From Streptomyces iconiensis (lineage in GTDB: Bacteria; Actinomycetota; Actinomycetes; Streptomycetales; Streptomycetaceae), in contig NZ_JANCPR020000012.1 in NCBI RefSeq assembly GCF_028657195.3, positions 62,001-126,000 on the forward strand: a stretch of 64,000 nucleotides of DNA, read 5' to 3'. Shown piece by piece: positions 43,167 through 52,509 of the stretch (within the stretch, counting starts at the first letter, position 1; each line of letters opens with the position of its first letter). A model generated the notes under the pieces. It saw only the letters and a program-made list of their open reading frames with translations. It ran no database searches and had not been told where the DNA came from. A program made the position numbers and the translations under genes.

Positions 43167-44630
43167 CTACGACGAGGCCGGGTCGGCTGCCTGAGCGGCA
43201 GGTGGCGGGGCCGGCAGGGTCTTCCCGAGACGGGCGAGCGGAGACAGGGCCAGGCACAGCGGGGACAGCGCCACACCGGCCGCAGCCGCCACCAGGCCGG
43301 CGCGCAGCCCCCACTGCTCGGCCAGAAAGCCGCCGAGCAGCGAACCGAACGGCATCGTCCCCATACCGGCGACGTTGATGGTCGCCACCACACGGCCCTG
43401 CATACGGACCGGTGTGAGGACCTGCCGTACGGCCATGATCGTGACGTTGACCGTCTGGCTGAAGACCCCGAACGCGAAGTTGACCGCCATGAGCGCGCAG
43501 ACCGTCACGGCGGAGGAGCCGTGCAGCGCGGGAACGAGGAACAGCACGGCGTCAGCGAGCGCGGCCGAGGTGACCAGCACGACGCCGTGGCCGAGCCGGC
43601 CCGGCAACCTCGCGGCCAGCAGCGAGCCCACGATCGCGCCCGGTCCCATCGCCGCGAGCACCAGTCCGACGGCAGCACCCGACAGGTGCAGTCCGCGCGG
43701 CAGGAAGAGCAGGTAGACGGTCATCAGCGCGGCGAACGAGAACTGGTAGGCGGCCGAGGCCAGCCCCACGGCCCGCAACGAGGTGTCACGGGCGACGAAA
43801 CGGAGCCCCTCCCGAATCCGCGGCCAGATCCGCGCCGACCGCTCACCCCCGCCCCCGGCACCGGCGCCAACGCCCCCGCCGCCGCCCTCCCCGTCGGCCG
43901 CCGCCTCAGCGCCGCGGATGCGGCGGATCGACACGAAGGAGAGCACGAAGAAGAGCGCCCCGGCCACGACGGCGACCGGAGCCGAGAACAGCGAGACCAG
44001 CCCGCCACCGAGCGCCGGACCACCGACCTGCGCCGCTGACCTGCTGCCCTCAAGCGCGCTGTTGCCCGCGACCAACCGCTCGCGCTTCACCAGCCGTACG
44101 AGTGAGGCGTGGTACGCCACATCGAAGAACACGGAGAGCACACCGACGAGGAACGCCACAACGAGCAGCAGGGGAACGCCCAGCACCCCGAACAGATACG
44201 CCACGGGAATCGCTGCCAGAGCGAGCGCCCGTCCCGCGTCCGCCAGCACCATCACGTCGCGGGTCCGCCTGCGGTCCACCCAGGCGCCGACCAGGAGCGA
44301 GAACAGCAGGATCGGCGCCTGTTCGACGGCGCGCAGCGCACCGAGTTGGCCCGCGCTCGCGTCCAGTGCCAGAACGGCGATGAGCGGCAGAGTGGTCAGA
44401 CTGGCCTGCTCCCCGAGCTGGGAGGCGGTCTGCCCCGCCCAGAGCCTCCGGAAGTCGGCGTCACGCCACAGGCCGGCCGAGGAAGCCGGACGCCCCGAAC
44501 GGGCGCGCCCGGCCGCCGAGTTCGTACGGGTGTGGCGGCTGTTACCGGCACGACTGCGGGCACTGCGGACGGGCAGGCGGACACGACCGCGGGCACGGCT
44601 GCGGGCGCGGAGAAAGAGGCGGGACGGCAC
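43167..44630 (-). CDS. MFS efflux transporter (EntS-like)
   Basis: A 487-residue transporter with about 12 helices. DFRRLWAGQTASQLGEQASLTTLPLIA-like lead (quoted in part: LWAGQTASQLGEQ), VGAWVDRRRTRDVMVLADAGR as the loop 2-3 motif and LVKRERLVAGNSALEGSRS after helix 4 place it with the TMS_MFS_3 / enterobactin-exporter-like group of putative drug exporters. A Gly-rich loop (about residues 235-255) separates the halves. Several starts are possible; GTG 44630 has AGGGG five bases upstream, while longer forms add an Arg-rich low-complexity region. Substrate unknown. Confidence 0.8.
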   Translation of the reverse strand: MPSRLFLRARSRARGRVRLPVRSARSRAGNSRHTRTNSAAGRARSGRPASSAGLWRDADFRRLWAGQTASQLGEQASLTTLPLIAVLALDASAGQLGALRAVEQAPILLFSLLVGAWVDRRRTRDVMVLADAGRALALAAIPVAYLFGVLGVPLLLVVAFLVGVLSVFFDVAYHASLVRLVKRERLVAGNSALEGSRSAAQVGGPALGGGLVSLFSAPVAVVAGALFFVLSFVSIRRIRGAEAAADGEGGGGGVGAGAGGGGERSARIWPRIREGLRFVARDTSLRAVGLASAAYQFSFAALMTVYLLFLPRGLHLSGAAVGLVLAAMGPGAIVGSLLAARLPGRLGHGVVLVTSAALADAVLFLVPALHGSSAVTVCALMAVNFAFGVFSQTVNVTIMAVRQVLTPVRMQGRVVATINVAGMGTMPFGSLLGGFLAEQWGLRAGLVAAAAGVALSPLCLALSPLARLGKTLPAPPPAAQAADPASS

Positions 44631-45017
44631 AGGGACCCCTTGATACGGAGGAAGACGCCCGCGCCGGGCACGCGAGAAGCGCACCGGCGACGCAGGCGGA
44701 AGAAGGTTCGCTGTGCCGCGGAACAAGGGCAGCACGCGATGACGGGCCGCTCAGCGGCCCACAACGTCAGCGCGTGCGGGCGTAACCGGGCATTCCTCAG
44801 CTCCTCAAGGTCCGGCAAGGGGTCCTTCGCTGTCGGAGGCTAGCCGTCGGCCGCCCCTCGCGGAAGCGATTTACGACGCCAACGAGGAGGGGAGGAAGGG
44901 AGGAGGGGAGGAGGAGCCGCCGCCGCCCGAGGCTCAGCCCCCGTAAAAACCTCAACGCCCACGCGGCTCACCCGCACGCTCCCAGCCGTCCGCCGGCAGA
45001 GGCACGGCCCCGGCCTA
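44631..45017. other. Intergenic stretch with palindrome and purine tract
   Basis: No convincing gene is visible. It holds GGGCCGC-TCA-GCGGCCC (44744-44760) about 115 bases upstream of the MFS start, possibly an operator, and a 33-base homopurine run at 44884-44916 made of GGA/GGGA units. The rest is unremarkable. Confidence 0.6.
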
Positions 45018-45113
45018 CCCACGTACGGCGCAGGCACGGCAGCGACCTGCCCACGTACGGCGGAGGCACGGCAGCGGCCAACTCACGTACGGCGCAGGCA
45101 CGTTGGCGGCACG
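45018..45113. repeat. Three tandem copies of a 32-bp repeat
   Basis: Units start CCCACGTACGGCG at 45018, 45050 and 45082 with a strict 32-bp period; a degraded fourth copy precedes from about 44994. The copies abut without spacers, so this is a minisatellite and not a CRISPR array. Confidence 0.85.
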
Positions 45114-45138
45114 ACGCCCCCGCTGGACCGCGCACGCA

Positions 45139-45175
45139 CGGGCGGGTGAGGGCACAGCCGGCCCTCACCCGCCCG
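45139..45175 (-). terminator. Terminator of the subtilase gene
   Basis: A perfect 15-bp stem (45139-45153 with 45161-45175; core GGCGGGTGAGGGC) with a seven-base loop, 22 bases beyond the stop codon. Confidence 0.8.
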
Positions 45176-45196
45176 CCCGTCGTCACACCGCCGAGG

Positions 45197-48100
45197 TCAC
45201 TTCACCCCGACGGCCCTGACGAGTTCCTGCTTCACCGCTCCGCCGCGGTCGTCCGTGACGGAGGCGCGCAGGGAGACATGGTCGGCGCCCTTCGGCACGG
45301 ACAGCTTCCCCTTCCACGACGCCTTCCCATGGGATGCCTTGAGCTTCACGCTCTGCCATGTGGCGCCGTCGTCGTAGGAGACCTCCAGGGTGCCCGCCTT
45401 GATCGTGCCGGTGTCCGCGGCTCCCTCCACGTACTCAGCGAAGATCCGTACGGGCAGCTTCCGGCCGCCGCGCACGTCGCCGTAGCCGTCCGTCTCCACG
45501 TCGTAGCCGAGGTTGAGCAGTGGCAGCTTCGTCTCGGACGTCGCCGGGGTCTCGGCCGACCGGAAGGTCCACTCGGAGTGGCCCTTGGTGGCCAGCCGCC
45601 ATCTGTCCGCGTCCATCGTGGTGTCGGTGGTGACCTTGTACGTGCGCTCCTCGGGCGAGGCGTCCCAGGCGTAGGCGCCCGAGCCCTTGGACTTTCCGAC
45701 CAGTTCGCCGTCCGCGTAGACGGCGGTCTCCTGGGTCATGGAGTCGCCGCTCCACACGTCGCCGAAGCCGGTGTGGTCGGGCCCGGAGTCGCCCCAGCCC
45801 GGGGTGTTGAACTTCAGGTCGTTGCCCGAGCGCGTCTGTCCCCAGCCCAGGCCCGTGCCGAGCCAGGGATGCCACACGGGCTTCAACCAGTCCAGCGAGT
45901 GCCGGCTGCCCGCCTTGTAGGCGGGAACACCGCTGCGCTGTTCGATGTCGCTGGGCCCGGTGTACACGGTCTCGTGCCATCGCTGCCCCTTGTCGGCCGT
46001 GACGTAGTCCGTGCGCTTCGCCGGATACCGCACCGCCTCGGGGCCGCCGACGCCCACCGGGAAGGTGTCGGTGATGCCGTAGCGGAACTCGCCGCCGTCC
46101 TCGGTACGGCCCGAGGGCGCGTGGAACGAGGTGTCCAGCGTGGCGAGTTCCTTCTTGCCGGGCGCGTAGGTGAGCGGCCTGTCCGGTATGCCCTGGGTGT
46201 AGGCGTGCGAGAGGTCATAGACGTACGGCGTGAACCGTGTCCCCTCCAGCCTGAGCTTCTTACGTCCGGAGGCGGCGGCGGTCAGGAGCTTCGCGTCGGC
46301 CTGGCCGACCGTCGCCACCTGAAGAGGGCTGTCCCCGTCTTCGCCACCGAAGTACTTCATCAGCCGTCCGGGTTCCCCGTCGGTGACGAACAGCGCGGCG
46401 GCACCCGCCTTCTGAGCCGCGTCGGCGAGCTGCGGCGGTGTCGGTGAGTCCCCGCCGCCCCGGCGTACGAGAACGGCTTTGCCCTTCACGTTCTTGCCCG
46501 CGTACTCACCGGGCGTACCGGTTCCCACGTCGACGACGGACAGGGTCCGCCGCCCCTCCAGCATGGTGGATCCGGCCTGCATCGCCGGGTCGCTGAGGCG
46601 CTTGCCGCCCGCCTCCACATCCAGGAACGGCTTGCCCAGGCGCCAGTTGGTGCGGTACTCGAAGGAGCCGCGCGCCGGCTTCTTCAACGGCTGCGCGAAC
46701 ACGCTGTCGTACGTGAGCGGCACCTGATAGGTACTCGTCAAGGCGACGTCGTTCAACTCGCGCTTGTAGCGCATCAGAAGCTGCCGCGTCCCGGTGTCCC
46801 TCGGCACCCGCGCGGTGATCTCGCGCAGCGTGCGCGCGTCCAGGGTGATCTCGCGGTCACGGTCGAGGGTGATCTCCGGCTCACCGAGCATCCCGACCCC
46901 GAGCGAGTCGGCGCCGTGGCTGCCCGGTACGTCCAGGAAGGACATCGCGGAGTACGTGCCCGGCGCGAGCCGCAGCTTCAGCGTGCCGCTCCCGCCGACC
47001 TCCGCGACATACGGATCGCTGTTCTTCGCGTACCGCTGCATCTGAAGCTGCCCGGAAGTGGGCTTCCCCGCACGGTCCTTGAGGCGGACGGTGAGCGTGT
47101 AACGCTCCTCCTCCTTGATCATGCCGTACGCCGTGTGCGCGACCACCTTCCCGTCCGCATCGCTCGCGGTGACGGCGCCGCCGGTCCTGCCGACCGCCGC
47201 CTTGGCACCGTCCCCGGTGAGCGTGGTGGAGGCGGTGCCGTGCGCGGGCACGGTCAGGCTGCTGTCCGCGAGCTTCACGACGCCGTCGGGCGCCTTACCC
47301 GTGTCGGCCAGTGCGAGGGTGACGGGCTCGTCGCCGTGGTTGGTGTAGGTCAGCTTCCGGCTGACGGGCTCGTTGCCGCCGTAGGGCCAGCGGTAGAAGC
47401 CGAGGTCGGCGCTGCCGGTCGCGGTGACCTGCGCGGAGACTGCTGAGGCCGCGTCCAGCCTGCCGGCGCCGAGTGTGTAGGGCGAGTCGCCGAGCCGCTG
47501 GGACGTGCTCATCAGCGCGGTCTTGAGCTGTTCGCCGTTCCAGTCGGTGTGCCGCTGAGCGAGCAGCGCGGCGACGCCCGCGACGTGCGGGGTGGCCATC
47601 GACGTGCCGCTCATCTCCTGGTAATAGCCGCTGCCCTCGGTGAGCTGGGAGCGCGCTGCGAGGATGTCGACGCCGGGCGCCGAGAGGTCGGGCTTGAGCG
47701 CGTTGTCCGAGATCCGGGGTCCCTGGCTGGTGAAGGGCGCCGCCTTGTCACCCGCGTCCACGGCGCCGATGGTGAGCGCCGCGTCAGCCGCTCCGGGCGA
47801 GCCTATGGAGGAGGGTGCTCCGGTGTTGCCGGCCGCGATGACGAACAGCGCTCCGGTCTCCGCCGAGAGCTGGTCGACGGCCACCGCCATCGGGTCGGTG
47901 CCGTCGCTGGCCTCCCGCGAGCCCAGGCTCATGCTGACGACCTTGGCACCGATGTCACGCGAGGCCCACTCCATGCCGGCGATGACCTCGGACTCGGTGC
48001 CGGAACCCTGGTCGTTGAGTACCTTGCCCGCGTAGAGCCGCGCGTCCGGCGCCACGCCCTTCTCCTTGCCGTCGGAAGCGGTGCCGCTGCCGCCGACCGT

Positions 48101-48961
48101 GGAGAGGACATGGGTGCCGTGCCCATTACGGTCCGCGATGTCCTCGCCCGCGATGAAGCTCTTCGAGCCCGCCATACGTTCCGCGAGGTCGGGGTGGGTG
48201 GCGTCCACGCCGGAGTCCAGCACGGCGACCTTGACGTCCTTGCCCGTGTACCCGGCCTCCCAGGCCTTCGGGGCGCCGATCTGCGCGTTGCTCTCCGCCA
48301 TGTCGGCCTCGACCCGGCCGTCGAGCCACAGCTTCTCCAGGCCACCGGCGAGCTTGCCGTCCTTGTCGGTCGCGGCGTCCCAGAAGCCGGTGGCGCTCTT
48401 GGCGCCCCTGCCCACACTCAGCGCGGCGCCGTCAACGCTCGGCAGAGCGCGCTCGCGTGCGGCCCCGCGCGGAACGGCCTGCCGCGCGGCACTCCCGCGC
48501 TTGCCGTATGTGGCGATCAGGGGCAGCCGCTTCACCGAGCCGTCGTCCAGCCCTTGCGCGATCAGCGCGCTCACGTCGAACAACCGCCTGTCCAGCGCAC
48601 CGCTCGCGAGGTACGGGCGTGCCTCGTCGGGCACCACCGTGATACCGCCCCCGGCCGTGTCCGTACGGACGCCTCCCGTGGCGCCGTCCGGGCGGTCGAC
48701 GGCAACGGTCTTGCGCCCGCCCCCGAGCACGGTGACGGTCACCTTGTCGCCGGTCACGAGGGTGACGGTGTGCGCCCGTCGGCCCGCGGCCTGCTTCGCC
48801 TTCCCGTGCGCCTTCCCGTGCGCCTTCGCGGGGCCGCCGCCGCCGCCGTCACCGGCGGCGAAGGCAGCCGTGGTCGGCAGCAGCGCGAGCGCCACAACCG
48901 CGGTCAGCAGCCGTCTGGCCCGCTGCGGGGCTGGTCTGGAGCGTCTGAGGGGTCCGGTCAT
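45197..48961 (-). CDS. Large secreted subtilisin-family serine protease (S8)
   Basis: A 1254-residue extracellular protease. A Sec signal (about residues 12-36) is followed by a His/Lys-rich stretch, a propeptide-like region to about 215 and the catalytic domain with D249 (VAVLDSGVD), H281 (NGHGTHV) and S454 (SGTSMATPHVAG). Beyond it come beta-rich domains and a protease-associated-type insert near residue 830-890 (GKAVLVRRGGGDSPTPP). The length fits streptomycete multidomain subtilases. ATG 48961 has GAGAGG six bases upstream. The gene downstream of the LuxR-type regulator is on the same strand, 176 bases away, so regulation by it is likely. Confidence 0.92.
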   Translation of the reverse strand: MTGPLRRSRPAPQRARRLLTAVVALALLPTTAAFAAGDGGGGGPAKAHGKAHGKAKQAAGRRAHTVTLVTGDKVTVTVLGGGRKTVAVDRPDGATGGVRTDTAGGGITVVPDEARPYLASGALDRRLFDVSALIAQGLDDGSVKRLPLIATYGKRGSAARQAVPRGAARERALPSVDGAALSVGRGAKSATGFWDAATDKDGKLAGGLEKLWLDGRVEADMAESNAQIGAPKAWEAGYTGKDVKVAVLDSGVDATHPDLAERMAGSKSFIAGEDIADRNGHGTHVLSTVGGSGTASDGKEKGVAPDARLYAGKVLNDQGSGTESEVIAGMEWASRDIGAKVVSMSLGSREASDGTDPMAVAVDQLSAETGALFVIAAGNTGAPSSIGSPGAADAALTIGAVDAGDKAAPFTSQGPRISDNALKPDLSAPGVDILAARSQLTEGSGYYQEMSGTSMATPHVAGVAALLAQRHTDWNGEQLKTALMSTSQRLGDSPYTLGAGRLDAASAVSAQVTATGSADLGFYRWPYGGNEPVSRKLTYTNHGDEPVTLALADTGKAPDGVVKLADSSLTVPAHGTASTTLTGDGAKAAVGRTGGAVTASDADGKVVAHTAYGMIKEEERYTLTVRLKDRAGKPTSGQLQMQRYAKNSDPYVAEVGGSGTLKLRLAPGTYSAMSFLDVPGSHGADSLGVGMLGEPEITLDRDREITLDARTLREITARVPRDTGTRQLLMRYKRELNDVALTSTYQVPLTYDSVFAQPLKKPARGSFEYRTNWRLGKPFLDVEAGGKRLSDPAMQAGSTMLEGRRTLSVVDVGTGTPGEYAGKNVKGKAVLVRRGGGDSPTPPQLADAAQKAGAAALFVTDGEPGRLMKYFGGEDGDSPLQVATVGQADAKLLTAAASGRKKLRLEGTRFTPYVYDLSHAYTQGIPDRPLTYAPGKKELATLDTSFHAPSGRTEDGGEFRYGITDTFPVGVGGPEAVRYPAKRTDYVTADKGQRWHETVYTGPSDIEQRSGVPAYKAGSRHSLDWLKPVWHPWLGTGLGWGQTRSGNDLKFNTPGWGDSGPDHTGFGDVWSGDSMTQETAVYADGELVGKSKGSGAYAWDASPEERTYKVTTDTTMDADRWRLATKGHSEWTFRSAETPATSETKLPLLNLGYDVETDGYGDVRGGRKLPVRIFAEYVEGAADTGTIKAGTLEVSYDDGATWQSVKLKASHGKASWKGKLSVPKGADHVSLRASVTDDRGGAVKQELVRAVGVK

Positions 48962-49137
48962 GAGTACCTCTCTTCCGGTGATGTCCGGAAGAGTCTGGGC
49001 CTGCGGCTGTGACGTACGGGGTGTCCGTGAAGGGCGGGTCTCCGCCATGTCGGAGTTCCGCCATCCACTTGCCCGCCCCTTGCCAGACGACGTGCACCCG
49101 GTGTGCTCCGTCGCTCACCCCCGGCGGGAGCGGCAGC

Positions 49138-50073
49138 TCAGGCCCAGTCCCGATGCCGTGCGTGCCACCCGAGTTGGGCGCGGGTGCTGACTCCGGCCCG
49201 GTCCATGAGGGTGCGTATACGGCGCTGCACACTGCGCGTGGACAGGTCGAGCTGGCGCCCCACGGCCTCGTCGGTGAGCCCCGCGAGCATCAGGTGCAGC
49301 AGCCGGGTGTCCAGCGGGTCGAGCCCGTCGCCCGGCTGCCGGTAGGGCCGGGCCCGCTGCCATACGGACTCGAACAGCGCGAGCGCCAGGCGGGCCAGCG
49401 CACCGTGCACCAGCAGCGTCTCGCTGTGCCCGGCGCCGACGGGAACGAGGGCCACGTTCCGGTCGGTCACCAGCAGCTTCATCGGTACCGAGGCTGCCAC
49501 CCGTATCTCGGCGCCCTGTGCGACGGCGAGTTCGACGGAGGCGGCGCCGTTGGGCTGGCGCAGAAAGTGCGCGTCGATGACGGCGCGCATGGTGACACCG
49601 CGTTCCAGCGCCACCGGCTCCGTGGCGTTCTCCGAGTGGTGCACGACGCGGTTGTCGGCGGTGATGAACGTGTCGATGGAGTGCCGGGCGCCGAGCTGGA
49701 GCTGCCCGAAACGGCGGGCGATCTCGGCCCGCCCCTCCACGGTCTCCACCAGCTCGGCGAACCCCGTTCCCCGCCCGGCACTCTCATGCTGCGCCGCCAG
49801 CTCGGCGACGGCCCGTTCGGCCAGGCGCAGTCTGTCGTGACGGCCGAGGAGTTCGGCCATCAGCGCGAGCCCCGGGTCGACCACGGTGTACCGCACCGTG
49901 TCACCGTCGGCGACCCGCGTCACCAGGCCACGCTCCGCCAGCCCCGCCAGCAGCTCGGCGGTGCGTCGTACGGGCGTTCCCGCCGCCAGCTCGCCCGGCA
50001 CGGCTCCCGGACGGCCGACGAGCGCGCGGTAGACCCGCTCCTCCTCGGGGCCCAGCCCCAGCTCCTCCAGCAT
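49138..50073 (-). CDS. LuxR-type regulator with TrmB-like N terminus
   Basis: A 311-residue transcription factor. The first 70 residues resemble a TrmB winged helix (LGLGPEEERVYRALVGRPGA); the middle is an effector-like domain; the C terminus has a LuxR helix-turn-helix (LMLAGLTDEAVGRQLDLSTRSVQRRIRTL, quoted here in fragments such as LTDEAVGRQLDLSTRSVQRR). Such regulators are frequent beside secreted subtilases in Streptomyces. ATG 50073 follows GAGGAGC at nine bases. Between it and the protease lie short GGCGGA inverted elements (about 49025-49070) that could be its binding sites. Confidence 0.82.
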   Translation of the reverse strand: MLEELGLGPEEERVYRALVGRPGAVPGELAAGTPVRRTAELLAGLAERGLVTRVADGDTVRYTVVDPGLALMAELLGRHDRLRLAERAVAELAAQHESAGRGTGFAELVETVEGRAEIARRFGQLQLGARHSIDTFITADNRVVHHSENATEPVALERGVTMRAVIDAHFLRQPNGAASVELAVAQGAEIRVAASVPMKLLVTDRNVALVPVGAGHSETLLVHGALARLALALFESVWQRARPYRQPGDGLDPLDTRLLHLMLAGLTDEAVGRQLDLSTRSVQRRIRTLMDRAGVSTRAQLGWHARHRDWA

Positions 50074-50138
50074 CGAACATCCGCTCCTCTCGGCGGACTT
50101 CGATTATCCGGCAGAAGCCGGGGTCAGCCCCGTACGGA

Positions 50139-51788
50139 TCAACGCCCGCGCAGGTCCCGGTACTTCGTGACCAGCGCCTCCGTGGAGGCGTCGAGGCCCT
50201 CCACCTCGGCGCCCTCGGTCAGCGCGGGCTCCAGGCGCTTGGCGAGGACCTTGCCCAGTTCGACGCCCCACTGGTCGAAGGAGTCGATGTCCCAGACGGC
50301 GCCCTGGACGAAGACCTTGTGCTCGTAGAGCGCGACGAGCTGCCCGAGGACGGAGGGGTTCAGCTCCTTGGCCAGGATCGTGGTGGTCGGCCGGTTGCCC
50401 GGGAAGGTGCGGTGGGGCACCTGCGCCTCGGGCACGCCCTCGGCGCGCACCTCGTCCTCGGTCTTGCCGAACGCCAGTGCCTGGCCCTGCGCGAAGAGGT
50501 TGGCCATCAGCAGATCGTGCTGGTCACGCAGCGGGCCGAGCTCGTCCAGCGGCCTGGCGAAACCGATCAGGTCGGCGGGGATCGTCTTCGTGCCCTGGTG
50601 CAGCAACTGGTAGTACGCGTGCTGCCCGTTGGTGCCCGGCGTGCCCCAGACGACGGGCCCCGTCTGCCAGCTGACGGGGCGCCCCCCGCGGTCGGTCGAC
50701 TTGCCGTTCGACTCCATGTCCAGCTGCTGGAGGTACGCGGTGAACCGGGAGAGGTAGTGGCTGTAGGGCAGCACGGCATGCGACTGCGCGTCGTGGAACC
50801 CGCCGTACCAGACCCCCAACAGCCCCAGCAGCATGGGCACGTTGGACTCGGGCGGCGCGGTGCGGAAGTGCTCGTCGACGAGGTGGAAGCCGGCCAGCAT
50901 CTCGCCGAAGTGCTCGTAACCGATCGCCACCATGAGGGAGAGCCCGATGGCCGAGTCGTACGAGTAGCGCCCGCCGACCCAGTCCCAGAACTCGAACATG
51001 TTGTCCGTGTCGATGCCGAACTCGGCGACCTTCTCCGCGTTGGTCGACACCGCGACGAAGTGCTTGGCCACGGCCTCAGCGTCTCCCCCGAGCCCCTCCA
51101 ACAGCCAGGCGCGCGCGGCCTTGGCGTTGGTGATGGTCTCGATCGTGGTGAACGTCTTGGAGGCGACGATGAAGAGGGTCTCGGCCGGGTCGAGGTCGTG
51201 CACGGCCTCGTACAGGTCCGCGCCGTCCACGTTCGAGACGAAGCGGAAGTCCATGTCACGCAGCGCGTAGGGCCGCAGCGCCTCGTACGCCATGGCGGGG
51301 CCGAGGTCGGAGCCGCCGATGCCGATGTTCACCACGGTCTTGATGCGCTTGCCCGTGTGCCCCGTCCAGTGCCCCTCGCGGACCTTCGACGCGAACGTGC
51401 CCATCTTCAGCAGTACGGCGTGCACCTTCGGAACGACGTTCTCGCCGTCCACGCGCACGGTCGCGGACTCCGGGGTACGCAGCGCGGTGTGCAGCACCGC
51501 GCGGTCCTCCGTGATGTTGATCTTCTGCCCGTCGAACATCGCGTCCCGCAGCCGCGTGACCCCCGCGGCCTCGGCCAGCTGTCGCAACAGCCGCAGCGTC
51601 TCGTCGGTGATCAGGTGCTTGGAGTAGTCGAGGTGCAGATCCCCGACCTGAACGGTGTAGCGCTCCGCGCGATCCGGGTCGTCAGCGAAGAGCCGCCGCA
51701 GATGTGTCTCCCCGAACTCCTCGCGGTGCTTGGACAGCGCGTGCCATTCGGGCATCTGGTCGAGCCGTGTGCGGCCTTCAGCGTTCAT
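50139..51788 (-). CDS. pgi: Glucose-6-phosphate isomerase
   Basis: A 549-residue enzyme converting glucose-6-phosphate and fructose-6-phosphate, joining the pentose phosphate genes to glycolysis. NIGIGGSDLGPAMAYEAL, ASKTFTTIETITNA, WVGGRYSYDSAIGLS, GTPGTNGQHAYYQLLHQGTK and KELNPSVLGQLVALYEH are the PGI signatures with the catalytic Glu and His. Length matches the bacterial long form. ATG 51788 is the family start. Same strand as the rbpA-type gene upstream, but separated by a strong terminator. Confidence 0.96.
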   Translation of the reverse strand: MNAEGRTRLDQMPEWHALSKHREEFGETHLRRLFADDPDRAERYTVQVGDLHLDYSKHLITDETLRLLRQLAEAAGVTRLRDAMFDGQKINITEDRAVLHTALRTPESATVRVDGENVVPKVHAVLLKMGTFASKVREGHWTGHTGKRIKTVVNIGIGGSDLGPAMAYEALRPYALRDMDFRFVSNVDGADLYEAVHDLDPAETLFIVASKTFTTIETITNAKAARAWLLEGLGGDAEAVAKHFVAVSTNAEKVAEFGIDTDNMFEFWDWVGGRYSYDSAIGLSLMVAIGYEHFGEMLAGFHLVDEHFRTAPPESNVPMLLGLLGVWYGGFHDAQSHAVLPYSHYLSRFTAYLQQLDMESNGKSTDRGGRPVSWQTGPVVWGTPGTNGQHAYYQLLHQGTKTIPADLIGFARPLDELGPLRDQHDLLMANLFAQGQALAFGKTEDEVRAEGVPEAQVPHRTFPGNRPTTTILAKELNPSVLGQLVALYEHKVFVQGAVWDIDSFDQWGVELGKVLAKRLEPALTEGAEVEGLDASTEALVTKYRDLRGR

Positions 51789-51842
51789 CAGCGAAATCAG
51801 CCCATTCTTCTCGTAACAGCCCCCATCGCACCCAACCTAAAC

Positions 51843-51896
51843 GATGGATGGCTCGGCCGCGCACCGCCCCTGCGGTGTGCGACCGAGCCATCCATC
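51843..51896 (-). terminator. 25-bp stem terminator after the rbpA-type gene
   Basis: Arms 51843-51867 and 51872-51896 (outer GATGGATGGCTCGG) pair over 25 positions with one mismatch and one G-U around CCCT; on the minus strand GTTTAGG follows. It is the longest stem in the window. Confidence 0.85.
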
Positions 51897-51899
51897 AAT

Positions 51900-51959
51900 C
51901 GGTACTGCCCGGTGCTGCTCGGTGCTGCCTGGCTCTGTTCCGTACTGCCCGGTGCCGCG
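51900..51959. repeat. Six tandem decamers between the rbpA-type gene and its terminator
   Basis: Six units of ten bases, consensus CGGTGCTGCC, run without gaps: exact or near copies at 51900, 51910, 51920, 51940 and 51950, a degenerate one at 51930. They would be transcribed in the 3' region of the rbpA-type gene. Confidence 0.8.
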
Positions 51960-51996
51960 GATACCGCTGCGCCGTGCGGCGTGAGCCCCCGCCTTC

Positions 51997-52332
51997 TCAG
52001 ATCTCGCCCCTGAGCTTGGCGAGCGCCTCGGCGAGAATGGCCTCGCCGTCCGCGTCGCTGCGCCGCTCCCTGACATAGGCGAGATGGGTCTTGTACGGCT
52101 CCGTACGGGGTGGATCCGGAGGGTTCTCCTGATCCTTGCCCGCAGGGAAGCCGCAGCGCGGGCAGTCCCAGGTCTCGGGAATCTGCGCGTCGCTGGCGAA
52201 GCTCGGCTGCGTCTGGTGCCCGTTGGAGCACCAGAAGGAGATGCGGAGGCGCGGCGCGGACTCGCCTCGCTCGGCCTCCCCCATCGGGCCCGCTCCGACC
52301 CGGCTTCCCCGGATCGCGTTGCCACTTGCCAC
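51997..52332 (-). CDS. rbpA: RNA polymerase-binding protein of the RbpA family
   Basis: A 111-residue actinobacterial transcription factor that binds RNA polymerase and the principal sigma factor and stabilises open complexes. ASGNAIRGSRVGAGPMGEAE is the N-terminal tail and basic linker, CSNGHQTQPSF and WDCPRCGFPAG form the core, and YVRERRSDADGEAILAEAL the sigma-interacting helix. The GTG start at 52332 has GGGAG about nine bases upstream. Another family copy may exist in the genome, so the gene symbol applies to the family. Confidence 0.9.
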   Translation of the reverse strand: MASGNAIRGSRVGAGPMGEAERGESAPRLRISFWCSNGHQTQPSFASDAQIPETWDCPRCGFPAGKDQENPPDPPRTEPYKTHLAYVRERRSDADGEAILAEALAKLRGEI

Positions 52333-52509
52333 GGTCGTAACTCCCTGCCTCACGGTGCTACGGAGCATCGAAGAGCAGCTCCGCTGCGGGCGCCCTAGTG
52401 TACGTAGGGCCCAACGCGCGTCCAGTGACCGGAGTTACTGCGTCGGCACGGGGCGCGAGTCCTCATGATAGGCAGGCGATACGACGCCCTGTCAGCTCTC
52501 CTGCAAGCG

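Noticed and set aside
44631..44735. Longer start for the MFS exporter at 44735
   Set aside because: It adds an Arg/Pro-rich stretch not seen in exporters of this family; GTG 44630 has a Shine-Dalgarno.
45018..45113. 32-bp direct repeats considered as a CRISPR array
   Set aside because: The copies are contiguous with no spacers and no cas genes are near; this is a tandem repeat.
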